A stretch of DNA of 64,000 nt from Bolinopsis microptera. Lineage: Eukaryota; Ctenophora; Tentaculata; Lobata; Bolinopsidae. The notes under the pieces are model-generated. The model saw nothing but the letters and a program-made list of their open reading frames with translations. It ran no database searches and was not told the DNA's origin. Shown in pieces: positions 37,856-50,500 of this stretch (within the stretch, counting starts at the first letter, position 1; each line of letters begins with the position of its first letter). Both the position numbers and the translations under genes were made by a program. The stretch lies in NCBI RefSeq assembly GCF_026151205.1, contig NC_087082.1, positions 4,257,408-4,321,407 on the forward strand, in the 5' to 3' direction.

Positions 37856-38307
37856 TCGTATAAAAACCCTCAATAATAGAGTTTGTCTCGTAGCAACGTC
37901 ATTAAAATAGCGCGAATTTTGGAGCACCGCTTTCTAAAAGCTATTAAAAGGTGGAAGGAGCCTTGCAGACTACCCACTAATGATTACATTTTTAGTCTGT
38001 TAGACTTAACTGGTCAGCAAATCCCTGACATAACGATTGTGACTATTAACATGCCTTTTCTTCACATTTTGTATAGTAAAATATCCTACAAGAAACACCG
38101 CTGCTGTCCGTCATAAACCAACACGTTATATAATAAGCACACTTCGTTACAACTACTATAAAACAGTCAGCTAAGTGCCGCCGTTAAAATACCAGGCCCT
38201 AAATATCATTATCTTTAAAATATAAGAGAAAGTGACCCATAAAATTGACAAATAACTAAATTTAGCTGCGAAATCGGAAAAAAAAAGCAAATTTGTCCAC
38301 ATGAATA

Positions 38308-38313
38308 TTTATT
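38308..38313 (-). promoter_or_regulatory. Candidate polyadenylation signal of SPP
   Basis: AATAAA on the minus strand, 330 nt past the SPP stop codon. It is the first canonical hexamer seen downstream. Such hexamers are common in AT-rich DNA, so this is only a candidate. Confidence 0.35.
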
Positions 38314-38642
38314 TTACTAAATTTGCATATAATATAGTAATAACTTTGATTAAGAATATAAGGGGAGGTGATTGAAATCAAAGATGTCACTTACACAGGT
38401 ATTTTTATAGGTCATTATTTCTGAATAAATTCCCGTTAAAAATTCGATTTTCTGATTTAGCGAAAAGCGGTTCCCATTTTGATGTCAAAAATGTCCCCTT
38501 ATTATCCGTTTATACAAATCATACTCAGGGCTAGAAACGATTAATTAATTGCAAATTATTGGTAGTGAAGGAGGACTGAAATTTTCTGAAATCAAGGTAT
38601 GATTTATGAAGCCCGTTTTTACAGTCCTCGGGACTTGATATA

Positions 38643-38719
38643 CTATTCTTCTTTCTTCTCGTCCGCTTTTTCTTCTTCTTTCGTCTCTTCATTGTACGCT
38701 ATCAAGGAGTTAAACTCAC
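38643..38719 (-). CDS. HM13: SPP exon 12 (C-terminus with KKEE ER signal)
   Basis: 77 nt including the stop, acceptor TTTTCAG|GTGAG. It completes the codon left by exon 11 to give KGEFNSLIAYNEETKEEEKA and ends DEKKEE-stop. The KKXX end is the dilysine ER-retrieval signal, also present in human SPP (ends KKEK). It was found 2.5 kb beyond exon 11 by phase and motif. Confidence 0.88.
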
Positions 38720-41700
38720 CTGAAAAAAGTAAGCTTTCAGGAATACGTTAGTGGAATTAAAGATATGACAATATCAAGTACTAAAATAACGGCTATTAAC
38801 TTATCGTCGCACTTTCTCTAGCCAAATTGGGGTAGGATTCTATCTAAAATGTCTTTAGTTTCCAATTTCACTGATAGAATTTAGGATGCTTTTAAATAAA
38901 TTTGTGTTTTTCTATCAATAAACATGATAAATTTTAAATGTCAGTAGGCATGCCATTTTTCGCATACCAGACTACTCAAAGCTCATACCAAGCTAATTGA
39001 GGCTCATAACAGGCTACTAAAGACACATACCAGGCTACTAGAGGCCAAGATCAATTTGACTATTTTGCAATTAAAATTTCACTCAATTTCACTCTGATAG
39101 TGATACAGTTTAGAAAATAGAAATGGATCGGATATCCGCGCCGGCTATAGTAAGTAGTTAAGAAGGTGCTGACTGCTTGGGGACTGGGGAGGCCTGCCGT
39201 CCGAGATCGCATTACAAAGGGTAAGCCTCGATTTTAATATTGTATATCGGGTGAGGTGGGCACTTCAAAAAACAAAAAATATTTTCGGCTTATTATGATC
39301 AGGCTAACACGAACTGTACAGAAAAGTGGTTTCCAGGAAAACCTGCTTCCGAGCTCGTATTGCATAGGGGAGGCCTGACCGTCAAGATCGCATATCGAGG
39401 GTGATGTGGGGACTTCGAAATCGGGATAGAAAACATCGGGAAAGAAACAACAAAAAATCTCGGAAATATTTTTACAGGATTGTTTTCAGCTTTGAAAGGC
39501 AAAACGTTCAGTACCAAAATTATGATATTTGAAAAAAATTATTTTACAATTTCGAAAGGTCAGTCGAAATACGATAAAAGGGCAAAAATTGTCTTTTTGT
39601 GTTCGAAATGATATTTAGATTCTAGATGAGTACTGTATTTAAATTATTTCGTCCTAAATAACTCTTTAAGGTCAAAAATTTTGTAAAAAATTACGTTTTT
39701 TACATTTTTAAGTTTTTAAATGGCATAAAATGGAGACTTTTTCTATGGAGAAAATGGAAAAACCCTTGGGTAATTCTCCGTTTTATGCCATTGCCAACCC
39801 CCTCCCTAGTAGAGCATTTTTTATCGCCGTATGACAAGTAATCCTAAAATTAGTTTTCAAGGAAACTTCTCCACCGTTTTGTTAAACGGTCTGCAAGAAA
39901 TTTGTGCCTGAAAATGTGAGCTTTGATAACCACCAAACGTAAAGCAAGGTCCACAGTGTGCGTCAGTTGTCCGGCCACCAATACTTTCTGCGTAAATCGA
40001 TAAACTCTTGTATCGGAGTTTGCTGTTTACCATTTAAACTATTTCAAAATTTCTATAACAGTTTATGATGTCTGACCGTGCCTTTAGAATATCTATCGGA
40101 CGATAGAAGACTACAGCATTAAATTCCAGAACTGACAGAGCTAAATACTTACTAAATAGTATATATACTATTTAGTTAGTATTTAGCCTTGCAGGCAGGG
40201 GTGCAGGTGTAGGAATGATTTTCTTCATGGGGGGGCCAAATTCTAAATGTTTTTTGGCGCTTCGAGCCACAGCCTAAATTTTTTGGCGCTTCGCACCAAA
40301 GCCTGAATTACGAGGGTAAGGACAAAAGAAAATTGCAGCATGTGCGGTATCGCGATTTTTCACGTTTGCCGCGACAAGTCACGATTTTTCAGATCCTGGC
40401 CTCACGACAAATCGCGATTTTTTTTCTGCGCCTGCGTCAAATTGCGCATTTTCCTTTAAATCGGAGGACCAAATTCGCGTATTTTCCTTCAAATCTGTGG
40501 GCCAAATATCAGTATTACGAAGGGGAGGCCTGCCTTCCGAGATCGCATCACAAAGGGGAACCCTCGAGTCCAAATTCGTATATCGAAGGGTAGGTGGCAG
40601 GTGCGGACTTCGAAAACCGAAAAAAATATTTTCGGCTCAGAATGATGAGGGTAGCATGAAACATGAACAAAAGTAGTTTTCAAGAAAACTTTGAAAATTT
40701 ATCCCAAAAATGTTTAGCCCTTTTTGGCCCCTTGTCCCCTTGTCCAGATTTCATGGGGGGGGGGGGGGGGGGGGGGGGGGGCATGGCCCCCCCGCTTCCT
40801 ACACCCCTGCTTGCAGGTATGATGTAGCTATCGTCGAATCAAATATCTTCTTGTTTATAAGGGGTCGTTTATATATTACGTAATCAGCCGAGGGGGAGTA
40901 GAGGGGGTTTCCAAATGATTACGGTTGATTACGGGAGGGGGGGGGGGGGGTGGCTGTTGATTACGTAATCAACATTCTCTTTTTTACCCTCTAGAATAAT
41001 AACAATTTGACAATATTTTAATTCAAATTCCACTCAATTTCACTTTGATAGTGATAAAATTTAGGAATGGATCGGGTATCCGGCTGCTTAAATATGCTCG
41101 CTACGATTACAACCGACCCACACTAATAGTCAGTTCAATAGTGAATATTGAACTGACATTATTGATAAGGGGGGGGGGGGGGAACATGTCCCCCCTCCCC
41201 CTTGATGACCAGCAAGTTAAATTAAAATAGCTGAACTGACCTTTAATAAGGCTGATAAGGAGGGGGATTCCAACACAGGTAGGCACGAGATAGAGCAGGG
41301 CAGGTTGAGCTGCGTTGAAGATCGTCAAGATACCAATGGTAATCGCGAGCCCCAGGATGTAGGCTGCAAACCCCGCGTAGAAGTACAGGTTGGAGTTTTC
41401 ACCCTTACTGCGGAGGGTGGGGTTACTGGTCAGGGTTATTGGGAAATATAACGATAATTATCAAGCAAACATTTTAATTGCCATTTGCGACGTGTCTAAA
41501 CCAACGAGTTTCAGGGTGGAATTTCGACATTTTGATACAAACTTTCGAGATTAAAATGTCGACAAACGATTATCTTGGTGTACTTTTTCGGCTATTTATT
41601 TCCATTAGAATCTGTCTTCACTGAGTTTATTCAGAAAACAATCAGAAATTTTAATGAAAGAAACATCAAATCACGAGACTAAATAACACTACACGAATCC

Positions 41701-44498
41701 ACCAGATTTTTCAGATCAGTTTTAAGACACGTAGCTTTTAAAACAACCTGTTCTTAGGTATTTAATAATCCAACGCCCGGAGTTTATTTTACACGCTAAC
41801 GTATTCAGAATAATATTCTATGTACGATCAGATTTGATGTTTCTATAAATCGATGAGATCCGCCCCAATATTGACACAAAGTAGCCATTCTAATTACACG
41901 GGTGGCTTATATCTAGCGGTCCGTAGACTGGAACTGTTGTTAGTAGCCCAGCCCTGTAGACAGTACTGGAGTACATGACAGTTGCTAGTCTAATACCTGT
42001 ATTGACGGCAACTTTTAACACACGATATTAGATCTGGAGTATGTTACAGCGCTTTGTAATACTTGAATCTTATATTTGAATGTTGGGTTGTTAATTTGCA
42101 AGTTACGTCATTTCTTATAGTTTACGTAGGTATGTTGCTAAATATTTGCAGAATTAGGGCTCGTTTCAAGAAAGCGTTTGCGTCAGGACAGTTACATCGG
42201 ACAACAATCTATTTATTAGAAACCATTAAATTCCTAAAAGTTCGCTGCCTTTCTCTCTTTTGAAGTTAATCTCGGATGAATAATCCAATTAGTTGCAAGT
42301 CAGCGGCAAAAACATACGAAAACTGGCTGCAAAATAACTGTCTTGGTCAGACTCTAATGGTACTTATCTATAATTCCGATAGGTAATTAAAGCTTACCTG
42401 ACGTCGTATCTCAGAAGAAGGGCTATGAACACTCCAGGTAGAACAATATCACCCAGACCCAACATTGCGAAGTTTCCACCGAATATCCCTTTCTCGATGA
42501 AGTCCATTGGGAACACGACTGAGGAGTGGGGGAGATAAACATTCCTGCTATTTTAGGAATCAGCAGGCGAGTGGTAGACAAGAATGTCTGACGACTTGTG
42601 CGTAAATGAATGAAACGGATACCGTCAGATACTTATATTTATTCTTGAAGCCCTTAGTTCCAAATCAGGAAACATCACAGGGCTAAGGTTTCATGATATC
42701 ATAATAGTTGTTGATCAATTTTCCATCACGGATAAAAACTATGGAAATATGCAAGGAATTTAAGGAAACCTTTTGAAAGACTTACCTTTAATAGGAGCGT
42801 CCAGGTTTTTGGCAACCTCAACCATAACCTCAGTCCCGAAAACCTGAAAGGAAATATACAGGGCTCACGAAATTATTCCGGGATACGGATGAATGAGTTG
42901 AACGACATACCAGGCCAAAATGGATATCCCATGAATATATAATTTAATTTAATTTCCCGGCCACCTAGCCAAATTAATCCAATAATTTTCAATTACCTTT
43001 TGGAATTTTTGCAAATACATTAAATTATCTAATCATTAAATCAAATCATATCTTCAGCCGTAATTTATAATTACCCAGAAGATATCGTAGAAGAAAAGGA
43101 GGGAGAGTAAGATACAACCATTCTTCACGCTGAGAAAAGAAGAATTATCAGCTCTTGTAATAAAATTCAAGGCTTCCTTGAACTTTTATAAAATGACAAA
43201 TTAGATCTAGCGGTTGGAACTTGGATTAGTGTGGGGTGAAAGATTTCGAAACACAGTTTTCACTCTTCGTCTATGCGCATTCGTTTGTAAATTTGTCCTC
43301 TAAAATACTGAATTTTGAACTGCTAATGCCCGATCTCAATGTCATAGAGAAATTCACAGAAGTTATAAATCTAGAAACCACTCATTATTTAAATGTTGAA
43401 TTATTGATGTTCTTAGATTAAAATTGTATGTTCTCTCGCCGTTTGAACACGTATGAAGCTGTTGTTGGATGGTATGAAACTGTTGTTGAATCATCTCACA
43501 GTTAATTTGTGCAAGTTCAGACTTCTCCAGTAAAATATTAAGTATTAGAAATAACTTAGATTGATATGGCATCGATTAAATTTGTTATTCATAAAATTTG
43601 TTATTAAGAGAGGCTGGGCCTGGGTGGCCCACGAGAGGATAGCATGTGGATGCTTTGCCTACCTCTGGGGTATGGCAGTCCTATGGGAGGATGCCGGAGG
43701 AATCAAAATGTGTAATTTAGGATGATGGTAAGTGTTGTAAGATGTTTCGTGTATGAACGCTTAAGTGGCAGCTGGGTGTGGAAGAGAAAGGTGAACTAAG
43801 ACGACAAGTGAGTAGTCACTATGTACCACCAGTCTGGTCCAGCTCCTCTGGCACAATTAAGCGTTTGGTGCGGTTTGCAAAGTTGACAATAGTGTCCAGA
43901 TATGTTGGTTGTCGAATATGTCATTGACGGAGAGTTAATAGTCCTGGAAATATTGTCATATTGACCTCTTTAATTTGGGCAATAGCCGGACACTGTCCTA
44001 GAAAGTGTGAGACAGTCTCCTCTCCGTCGCCGCACATAGGACAAGCACTGTTGCTTGATTTGCGAATGGTATGGACGTGTTTGTTTAAAGTGATGGTTAT
44101 GATTTGGTTTTAGCAATTATTTTACTTAAATTCATGCTTGATAGGTAGACAACATCATTTTAAACACGTACGCAAAGTTACACTCCCAGATTTACTCCCT
44201 GATCCTCGTAATTCCATTTAGAGTATCACTCTGTTACGTCACGACAAGGTTTAGTTCTACAGAGGCTCGAGTGCGGGTCGGTCCATTGTTTTATTAGTGT
44301 TTAGCCCCATAAAATGAGAGTTAATCACGCATATTTCCGCATTATAATGGTTGATATGCATGAGTTAACTATTGTTATGGGGGGGGAGCTCATGTTTTTT
44401 GTCCGTTCGGTACCCTATATTTTCAAAACGGACAAAAAATAGAGCGGACAAAAACGGACAAAAACGGACAAAAAATAACAAAATTGAAATAACATTTA

Positions 44499-44530
<32 letters not shown>

Positions 44531-47500
44531 CTCCTCCTCCTCCTCCTCCTCCTCCTCCTCCTCCTCCTCCTCCTCCTCCTCCTCCTCCTCCTCCTCCTCC
44601 TCCTCCTCCTCCTCCTCCTCCTCCTCCTCCTCCTCCTCCTCCTCCTCCTCCTCCTCCTCCTCCTCCTCCTCCTCCTCCTCCTCCTCCTCCTCCTCCTCCT
44701 CCTCCTCCTCCTCCTCCTCCTCCTCCTCCTCCTCCTCCTCCTCCTCCTCCTCCTCCTCCTCCTCCTCCTCCTCCTCCTCCTCCTCCTCCTCCTCCTCCTC
44801 CTCCTCAGTCATCCTCCTCAGCCATCCTCCTCAGCCCTCCTTAGTCCTCCTCCTCCTCCCCCTCCTTCTCAGTCCTCCTCTTCATCTTCCTCCTTAGTCC
44901 TCCTCCTCCTCAGTCCTCATCCTCCTCCTCACTCCTCAGTCCTCCTCATCTTCCCGTTTTTTGGTACGGCATGTAGGATTAGAAATTCCCTCCCAGGTCT
45001 TTGTGAGGAGTCTCCCACCTTGTGACTACAACCTCCAACAACGCAGGATGATGGCATAATGTCAGAAAGGCACCATTATCGACAAAACTTTTAGCTATAA
45101 AAGAAGAGTGATCAACATAATTAATTAGCAACTGTTTTTAATTTAGAAAAATTGCAGGGCAAACCAAAAACGGGTCAAGAAACGTTAAAAATCAATTGTG
45201 TAGGAAGTAGGAACAACAAACTGTTGCAAGGATTACAGCCTGCTCTAATGCTGCCCCGCGGTATGGGACCTTGCGGTGACGTATCAGCTGAATGTTTGAG
45301 AGGGCGTAATTCGATTTCTGACGAGTTTCAAGTTTTAAAAGTGCCTGGATGTTGATTGGCATACTCTACTCCTTCGTGTACGTGGTTAATTAAGCCATTT
45401 AGCGGAAGTGAATTTTTAAATCATAACCATCACTTTAAGCCACAATATCCTGTGATGAGGTGCACTGCAGTTCTGTAATTTTGTCTGTTGTTGCTGAGTG
45501 TAGTGTTAAGATTTTTGATGATGTTGATGTGTTTGTGACCGAGTGTCAGTTTGGTGTGTCTGGGACCATCGCATCAGTTAACCAATAACCAGGTTTCCTG
45601 ATTTAGTCTGGTGACTTTTTCGACGATCAGGCGTTTGATGTAAGATCTCTAGAGTGTTAGTGGATCCGAGTGTATTGAGGCTGTCATAACAATCTCTAGT
45701 AGTTCTACTCCTCATTGAGAGCGAGGATATAGCTACATTTGTTATGATTTATCACATTTTACTTCATTTGAATTCATTTTTATTTTTGATATATTTTTTC
45801 TAGAAGTTATGTTTTCAGGAGTGCCCGTCGTGTTTTCTTAATCTTAAAACTGATTATTATTAATTATTAATGTAATCTATCATAGATAAATGAACCGGAA
45901 AATCCCGCACTTTTTGGACATGAACCGGAAAAGACTGTCTCAAATCGATTAACATATTCCTCAAAAGTTTGCACTTTCGTTTCTTCCGGAAAAAGAACAT
46001 ATTAATCAATTTGAGTGGGCCAGAGGCCAAAGGTTAAAGAGAAGCGTATCGATGTCACGCATTTTAAAATATCCATATGACCCAGCTCTCTTCGAAAGAA
46101 CTAGAAGTCTGATAATTTCTTCAAGGCCTTCGGAGGTCTTAATCTACGTAGACTGTAGTGAATAAATTAATTCCTTGAACTGATCTATAGTTCTGAGCAA
46201 TAATAACTTAATCGCCTTTTTGGAACACCCTTTACCAATCGATTTAGTTTCTTAACAAGGTAAAACACAACGCTGCTGTCTAATTTTTCTCAAAGGAAAA
46301 ACAATTTGAAAAGCGGTTCTTTTAAAAATAATAAATGTTGAAAGGAAAACTAGGACGAAACGCCAGGAGGTTCCCCGGTCAAGAGTGAGTTAATGGGTGT
46401 AACAAACCTTCCGAGAGAAATCATTTCAATTCCGTTGACGGAGAATGCAAGTCCAAAGATGTTGTTTGCAAGCCAGTGCTGAAATTTTAAAACATAATAA
46501 TAGTAGAATTAAAATACAATGATTAAATTTTACTTGGATTGAGAAAAGTGGTAACCCTGTGGCCTGTGCGTGTTACAAAAATATTACATTTTTGGATTCT
46601 TAGGCTCCTTTAAATTTAGAGACTCCTCGGAATCACCATCAATAATAATAATCTCAAAATGTGTGTCTGTCTGTTTGTCTGTCTGTGCGCGTGTAATTTC
46701 CGAACGGCTCAATCAAGAAAACGGTTTAGTTATGGGACAGGTTTTTTCGCTATAGTTTAGACAAAACTCTGACGAAGCCAATAACTCAATAAGCAAATTT
46801 TTTCCCTGCTCTTGCCGAAGGCAAAAAGATCGTAGGGAATAAGTAATCGGGTTTGGATATATAATGAGGTGGCCCGACGGTCCTACGTTGACGACAAAAG
46901 TCTGCTCCTTCGTAATATAGATCACTAACCTATAATTATGTGTATAGGAAGCATCTGTTATGCTGCACGCGACGCTAGCCATGTGTTAATTAATTACAGT
47001 GAAGTTCCTCCTTCGCAAAGTTATTTTCCACAATTTTCTAGATTCATTTATTGTTGATGCGCGGCGCTACATTGGTCAAATAAATCGTCATTTTTTACCA
47101 TGCACGAATCCCACTCATTTATAAAAAACATAGTGTGTAAATACTAAATATGTTGCACTTTTTTTCCAGTCACACTTTTCACTCAAAAGAATTAATGGTA
47201 CAAGTGCATCGTAGGGCCGGAAAAAATGAGCATGCGTGGTTTAACTGCGGCGAAATTCTTGTTTTTAAATCGGCCGGTGGAAAGTTGTTTACCTTAGGGC
47301 CAACAAATTTGGTTCACAATAAATTTGGTTACCATAATTTTGGTCACCATAATTTTAGTCACAAATTTCGCAAATTTTTAGTCTACAACAATTTTGGTCA
47401 CATTTTTCGACTTTTCGAGGGCATTTTCCATTCCATTTATTTGATTTTTCCATTATTTAGCTAGTTTTTTCCCGATTTCGCATATGAAGTCACACTTTAT

Positions 47501-50500
47501 AGTTTAAATTTGGGATGTTGACTCATTGCGGACTGTTTGGACTGTAGAGAGAGTTCAGAGTTCATACTTTCATACGACAATGTAATGCGTGTTTTCGAAT
47601 ATAATAGGCGGGTTTATACTTTATACTTTTGCATTTCAACTTCGATAGTGAAGTCCCGGCCGTAGGCACGGGTTACACTAGTACTTTTATAATCCAGATA
47701 GATTTAAGGACATGAGAATGATAAGGTTAAGTACCACGATTACAAAGCTTGCAAATTGTTGGCGAATAGGTGACTCATCTTGTATTACAAACCTGAGCGA
47801 ATTTGCGACCATTCAGACGACATTTTTCAATTAAGGGGCGGGATATCATTTATCAATTTTAATCTGAACAAGGTGCCGATAATATATGAAACCCATGAGT
47901 ACGGGACCCCGTACAGGACTCATCTAATTCTGTTTGGTCTAGATAACGAATCATTACTCACTGATCTTTAGTCAGCGCATTGCCGATACATTGTGATGTT
48001 AGGTCATTAGTTTAGATCATAGGTTTCGAAAATAAACCTTCCCCAGTGCCTCACAAAAAGGGCGTTTTATTTAACTTATTTTCTTTATAATGTCATACAC
48101 TACAAATGCATATAACATTTAAAGTTCCTTTGATGTTGAAAAGTAAAAAATGCAAAGTAAGCGACAGAAATTCGAGTAATTTTAAAAATCTCGCCTTCTT
48201 TTCCGACAGACATTAAGTAGTCAGCTTAGACGTTCCACTGACAAATTAAAGGGAATTAAACAAAATTAAGAATGCAAGAATGCCATTAAACATTATTATT
48301 TCTTACTTCCACCTGAGCAAGAGAACGTATCACGTATATGGTAATTGGGCAACTTGGTCGTTTAGCTCCGGACAGTCTATGCAACGTCTATGCAACGTCC
48401 ATGCAACAACAAAAGCAACTGCTTTTGCATCGTTTAAACCTTTGCACCGCGACCGTTGCATAGACGGTTCTTTTGTTGTTGCATGGACGTTGCATAGACG
48501 TTGCATAGACTGTCCGGAGCTAAACGACCAAGTTGCCGCATGTACTCGCCCAGTCGAAACCGGCCGCATTATAGTAAATTTAATTCTGAGCGCCCAACAC
48601 GTATCCAATAATAATACTTAATAGGCAATCTTGTGGCTCCTGGCTCTACTGCCAAATTACTTCATTATATACCAGAGCTGTAATTAGGAGAACTGTAATT
48701 AGGGAGAGATAGTGTGTGAGAGAGAGGGAGAGTACTGAGACACTTTAGTATTCAATTTGGGTAACAAAATGATCAATTAAACCACTTAACACCGGCCGAT
48801 TTAAAAAACCTTAATCATTTGGCTTGGTCAGAGTTTTGTCGGCACTATACCGAAAAACCAGCCCCGTAACTCTTACCGTTTTCTTGAATAAGCCGTTCGG
48901 AAATTACACGCGAACGAACGAACACACACACATCTTGAGATTATTAATATAGATGTACAGTTTGAATGAAATTTTAACATAGATGGAGATTGAAGAAAAT
49001 CAACACATATAGTTTATTGTGCACACCAACCCCTAAAAATATACTATAAAAACTTATTTTAACCGTTCAGCCTTCTATCCAACCGTTAAATCCGTCTGTG
49101 ATTTATTTTCATTTATTGGAAGCAAATATGGTAAAAGACTTATTGCTGAAGAGGAAACGAAACTCGAAGTATGCAGTGGATAAATCCTCTAGAGTTCTAC
49201 GGCGGAGGACCATATTTGTTCTGACACGTGACAGCCATTAAATAATCTGCTTTCAGCAGCGACCAATCAAGTCTCCTAAATCACTGTCACGTGTAATAAC
49301 AAATATGGTTCACATGCCCATCAATATCCTGTTGTTATTGTCTATTATCAACAAGTCATCATTCATGATTCCATTAGCCCCTTGCTAACAGCTTATGCAT
49401 TATATTAGTGGCTTTTATAACTTTAGTTGCCACATAGCTATTGTGCAACATTAGCATTCGCTATTGTGCAACATTAGCATTCGACAAACCGTAAGTCTAC
49501 TCTGCGCGCAGTATGAACAGTCGTTCGCGCTGAAAAATAGCGTGCTACCTTGCAATGTCTTCCATTGCGCCAGATGAAACTGCCTAGCCTACGTGGCCCT
49601 CATGTTGCCACAGAGTGACTAGAGAAGCTGGCATGGTGCAACGCGACGTGTTTAGAATCTCCAAATCAAATGTTTCTTTCGTAGAACCCAAATATGATCA
49701 AATAATTTGCGTACTATTCTTACCTTCTTCATGAGGTACCAGACACCGAAAGCAGCAGAGAGGGCCATGGACACAACATGAAGCATGTCAAACTTGCACT
49801 CCAGATACACTGAAAATGATCATACCATATTTAGAATTTATTAATTATTCTACTTGCGCTTCTGGAGACTAATCAGGTCAGAAGTTGATATGTAATTGAT
49901 TTAGCTGGCAGTTAAAACATGGTTGGTTTTTTGTTCAGTTGTAGGCTCTATTATAAACTGTCAATATTTCTTATCCCACACACATGTGATCTGTAAAACA
50001 ACTGGCATGTTAAACATGTTTTTATATTCGTCTTATTAAATACTAACCGTTTGCTCCTTTGTTAAACTTGAGATGATAAAGCTCGTTTTCTAGGAGTAAT
50101 GAACTTCCGGGGATCATTCCTACTACCGGCCTGCAATGAACAATGAACACAGTAAATAAAAAGCTACCAGGAAATTTTTTAGAGTAAAGGTATTTATGAA
50201 ATTAAAAAATAAAAGTTAGAACTGAAAATCCTACAGTCTTGGCAGTCTATTATCACAATGTACATACTGAAACACCAACTTACCGTAATATAGCAGTTTG
50301 AGCAAGGGAACCAACAAGGAAGAAGTAAGAAGCTACTACTAGGTTCAGGTGATCAGCTGACAGATACTGAAATGAACATGTCTTGGTTAGAATTCGCGGT
50401 AACACTGTAACATATCAAGACTCTTATAAGTTCTTAAGAGGAGCTGAGTCTATGGCCATTCTGATATTATAACGGTCTATTGCTTCAGTAAACAAACAAT

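Larger units (their letters stand above)
26456..38307. other. Long intergenic stretch, few supported features
   Basis: AT-rich DNA with no assembled gene. The edge next to the minisatellite has a TATA-like ttataaaacc at 26461. Minor features: an imperfect 24-bp direct repeat near 27016-27060, two weak candidate exons at 28.9 and 29.5 kb, a CACGTGACGTCA site at 33737, and CRE, X-box and CTCF-like motifs at 37.5-37.9 kb. Confidence 0.4.
43570..45740 (-). pseudogene. LINE fragment with RNase H end and CCHC-like motif, interrupted
   Basis: Read on the minus strand, 45740-45440 encodes a decayed RNase H tail and linker (NNRQNYRTAVHLITGYC). 44086-43850 continues with HTIRKSSNSACPMCGDGEET and VSHFLGQCP, the zinc-knuckle end typical of I-group LINE ORF2. 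The two parts are separated by the TTAA-flanked element at 44089-45434, and excising it in thought restores the frame. In-frame stops are present, so it is dead. Downstream to about 43570 is probable 3' UTR ending in AT-rich repeats. It lies in SPP intron 7, same orientation as the gene. Confidence 0.75.

Noticed and set aside
44372-45025. Long open frames encoding poly-leucine, poly-proline and poly-glutamate
   Set aside because: They are translations of a CCT trinucleotide array inside a non-coding transposon in an SPP intron.
48280-48621. Opposed frames that read almost the same peptide on both strands
   Set aside because: This is the consequence of the perfect 68-bp palindrome, not a gene.
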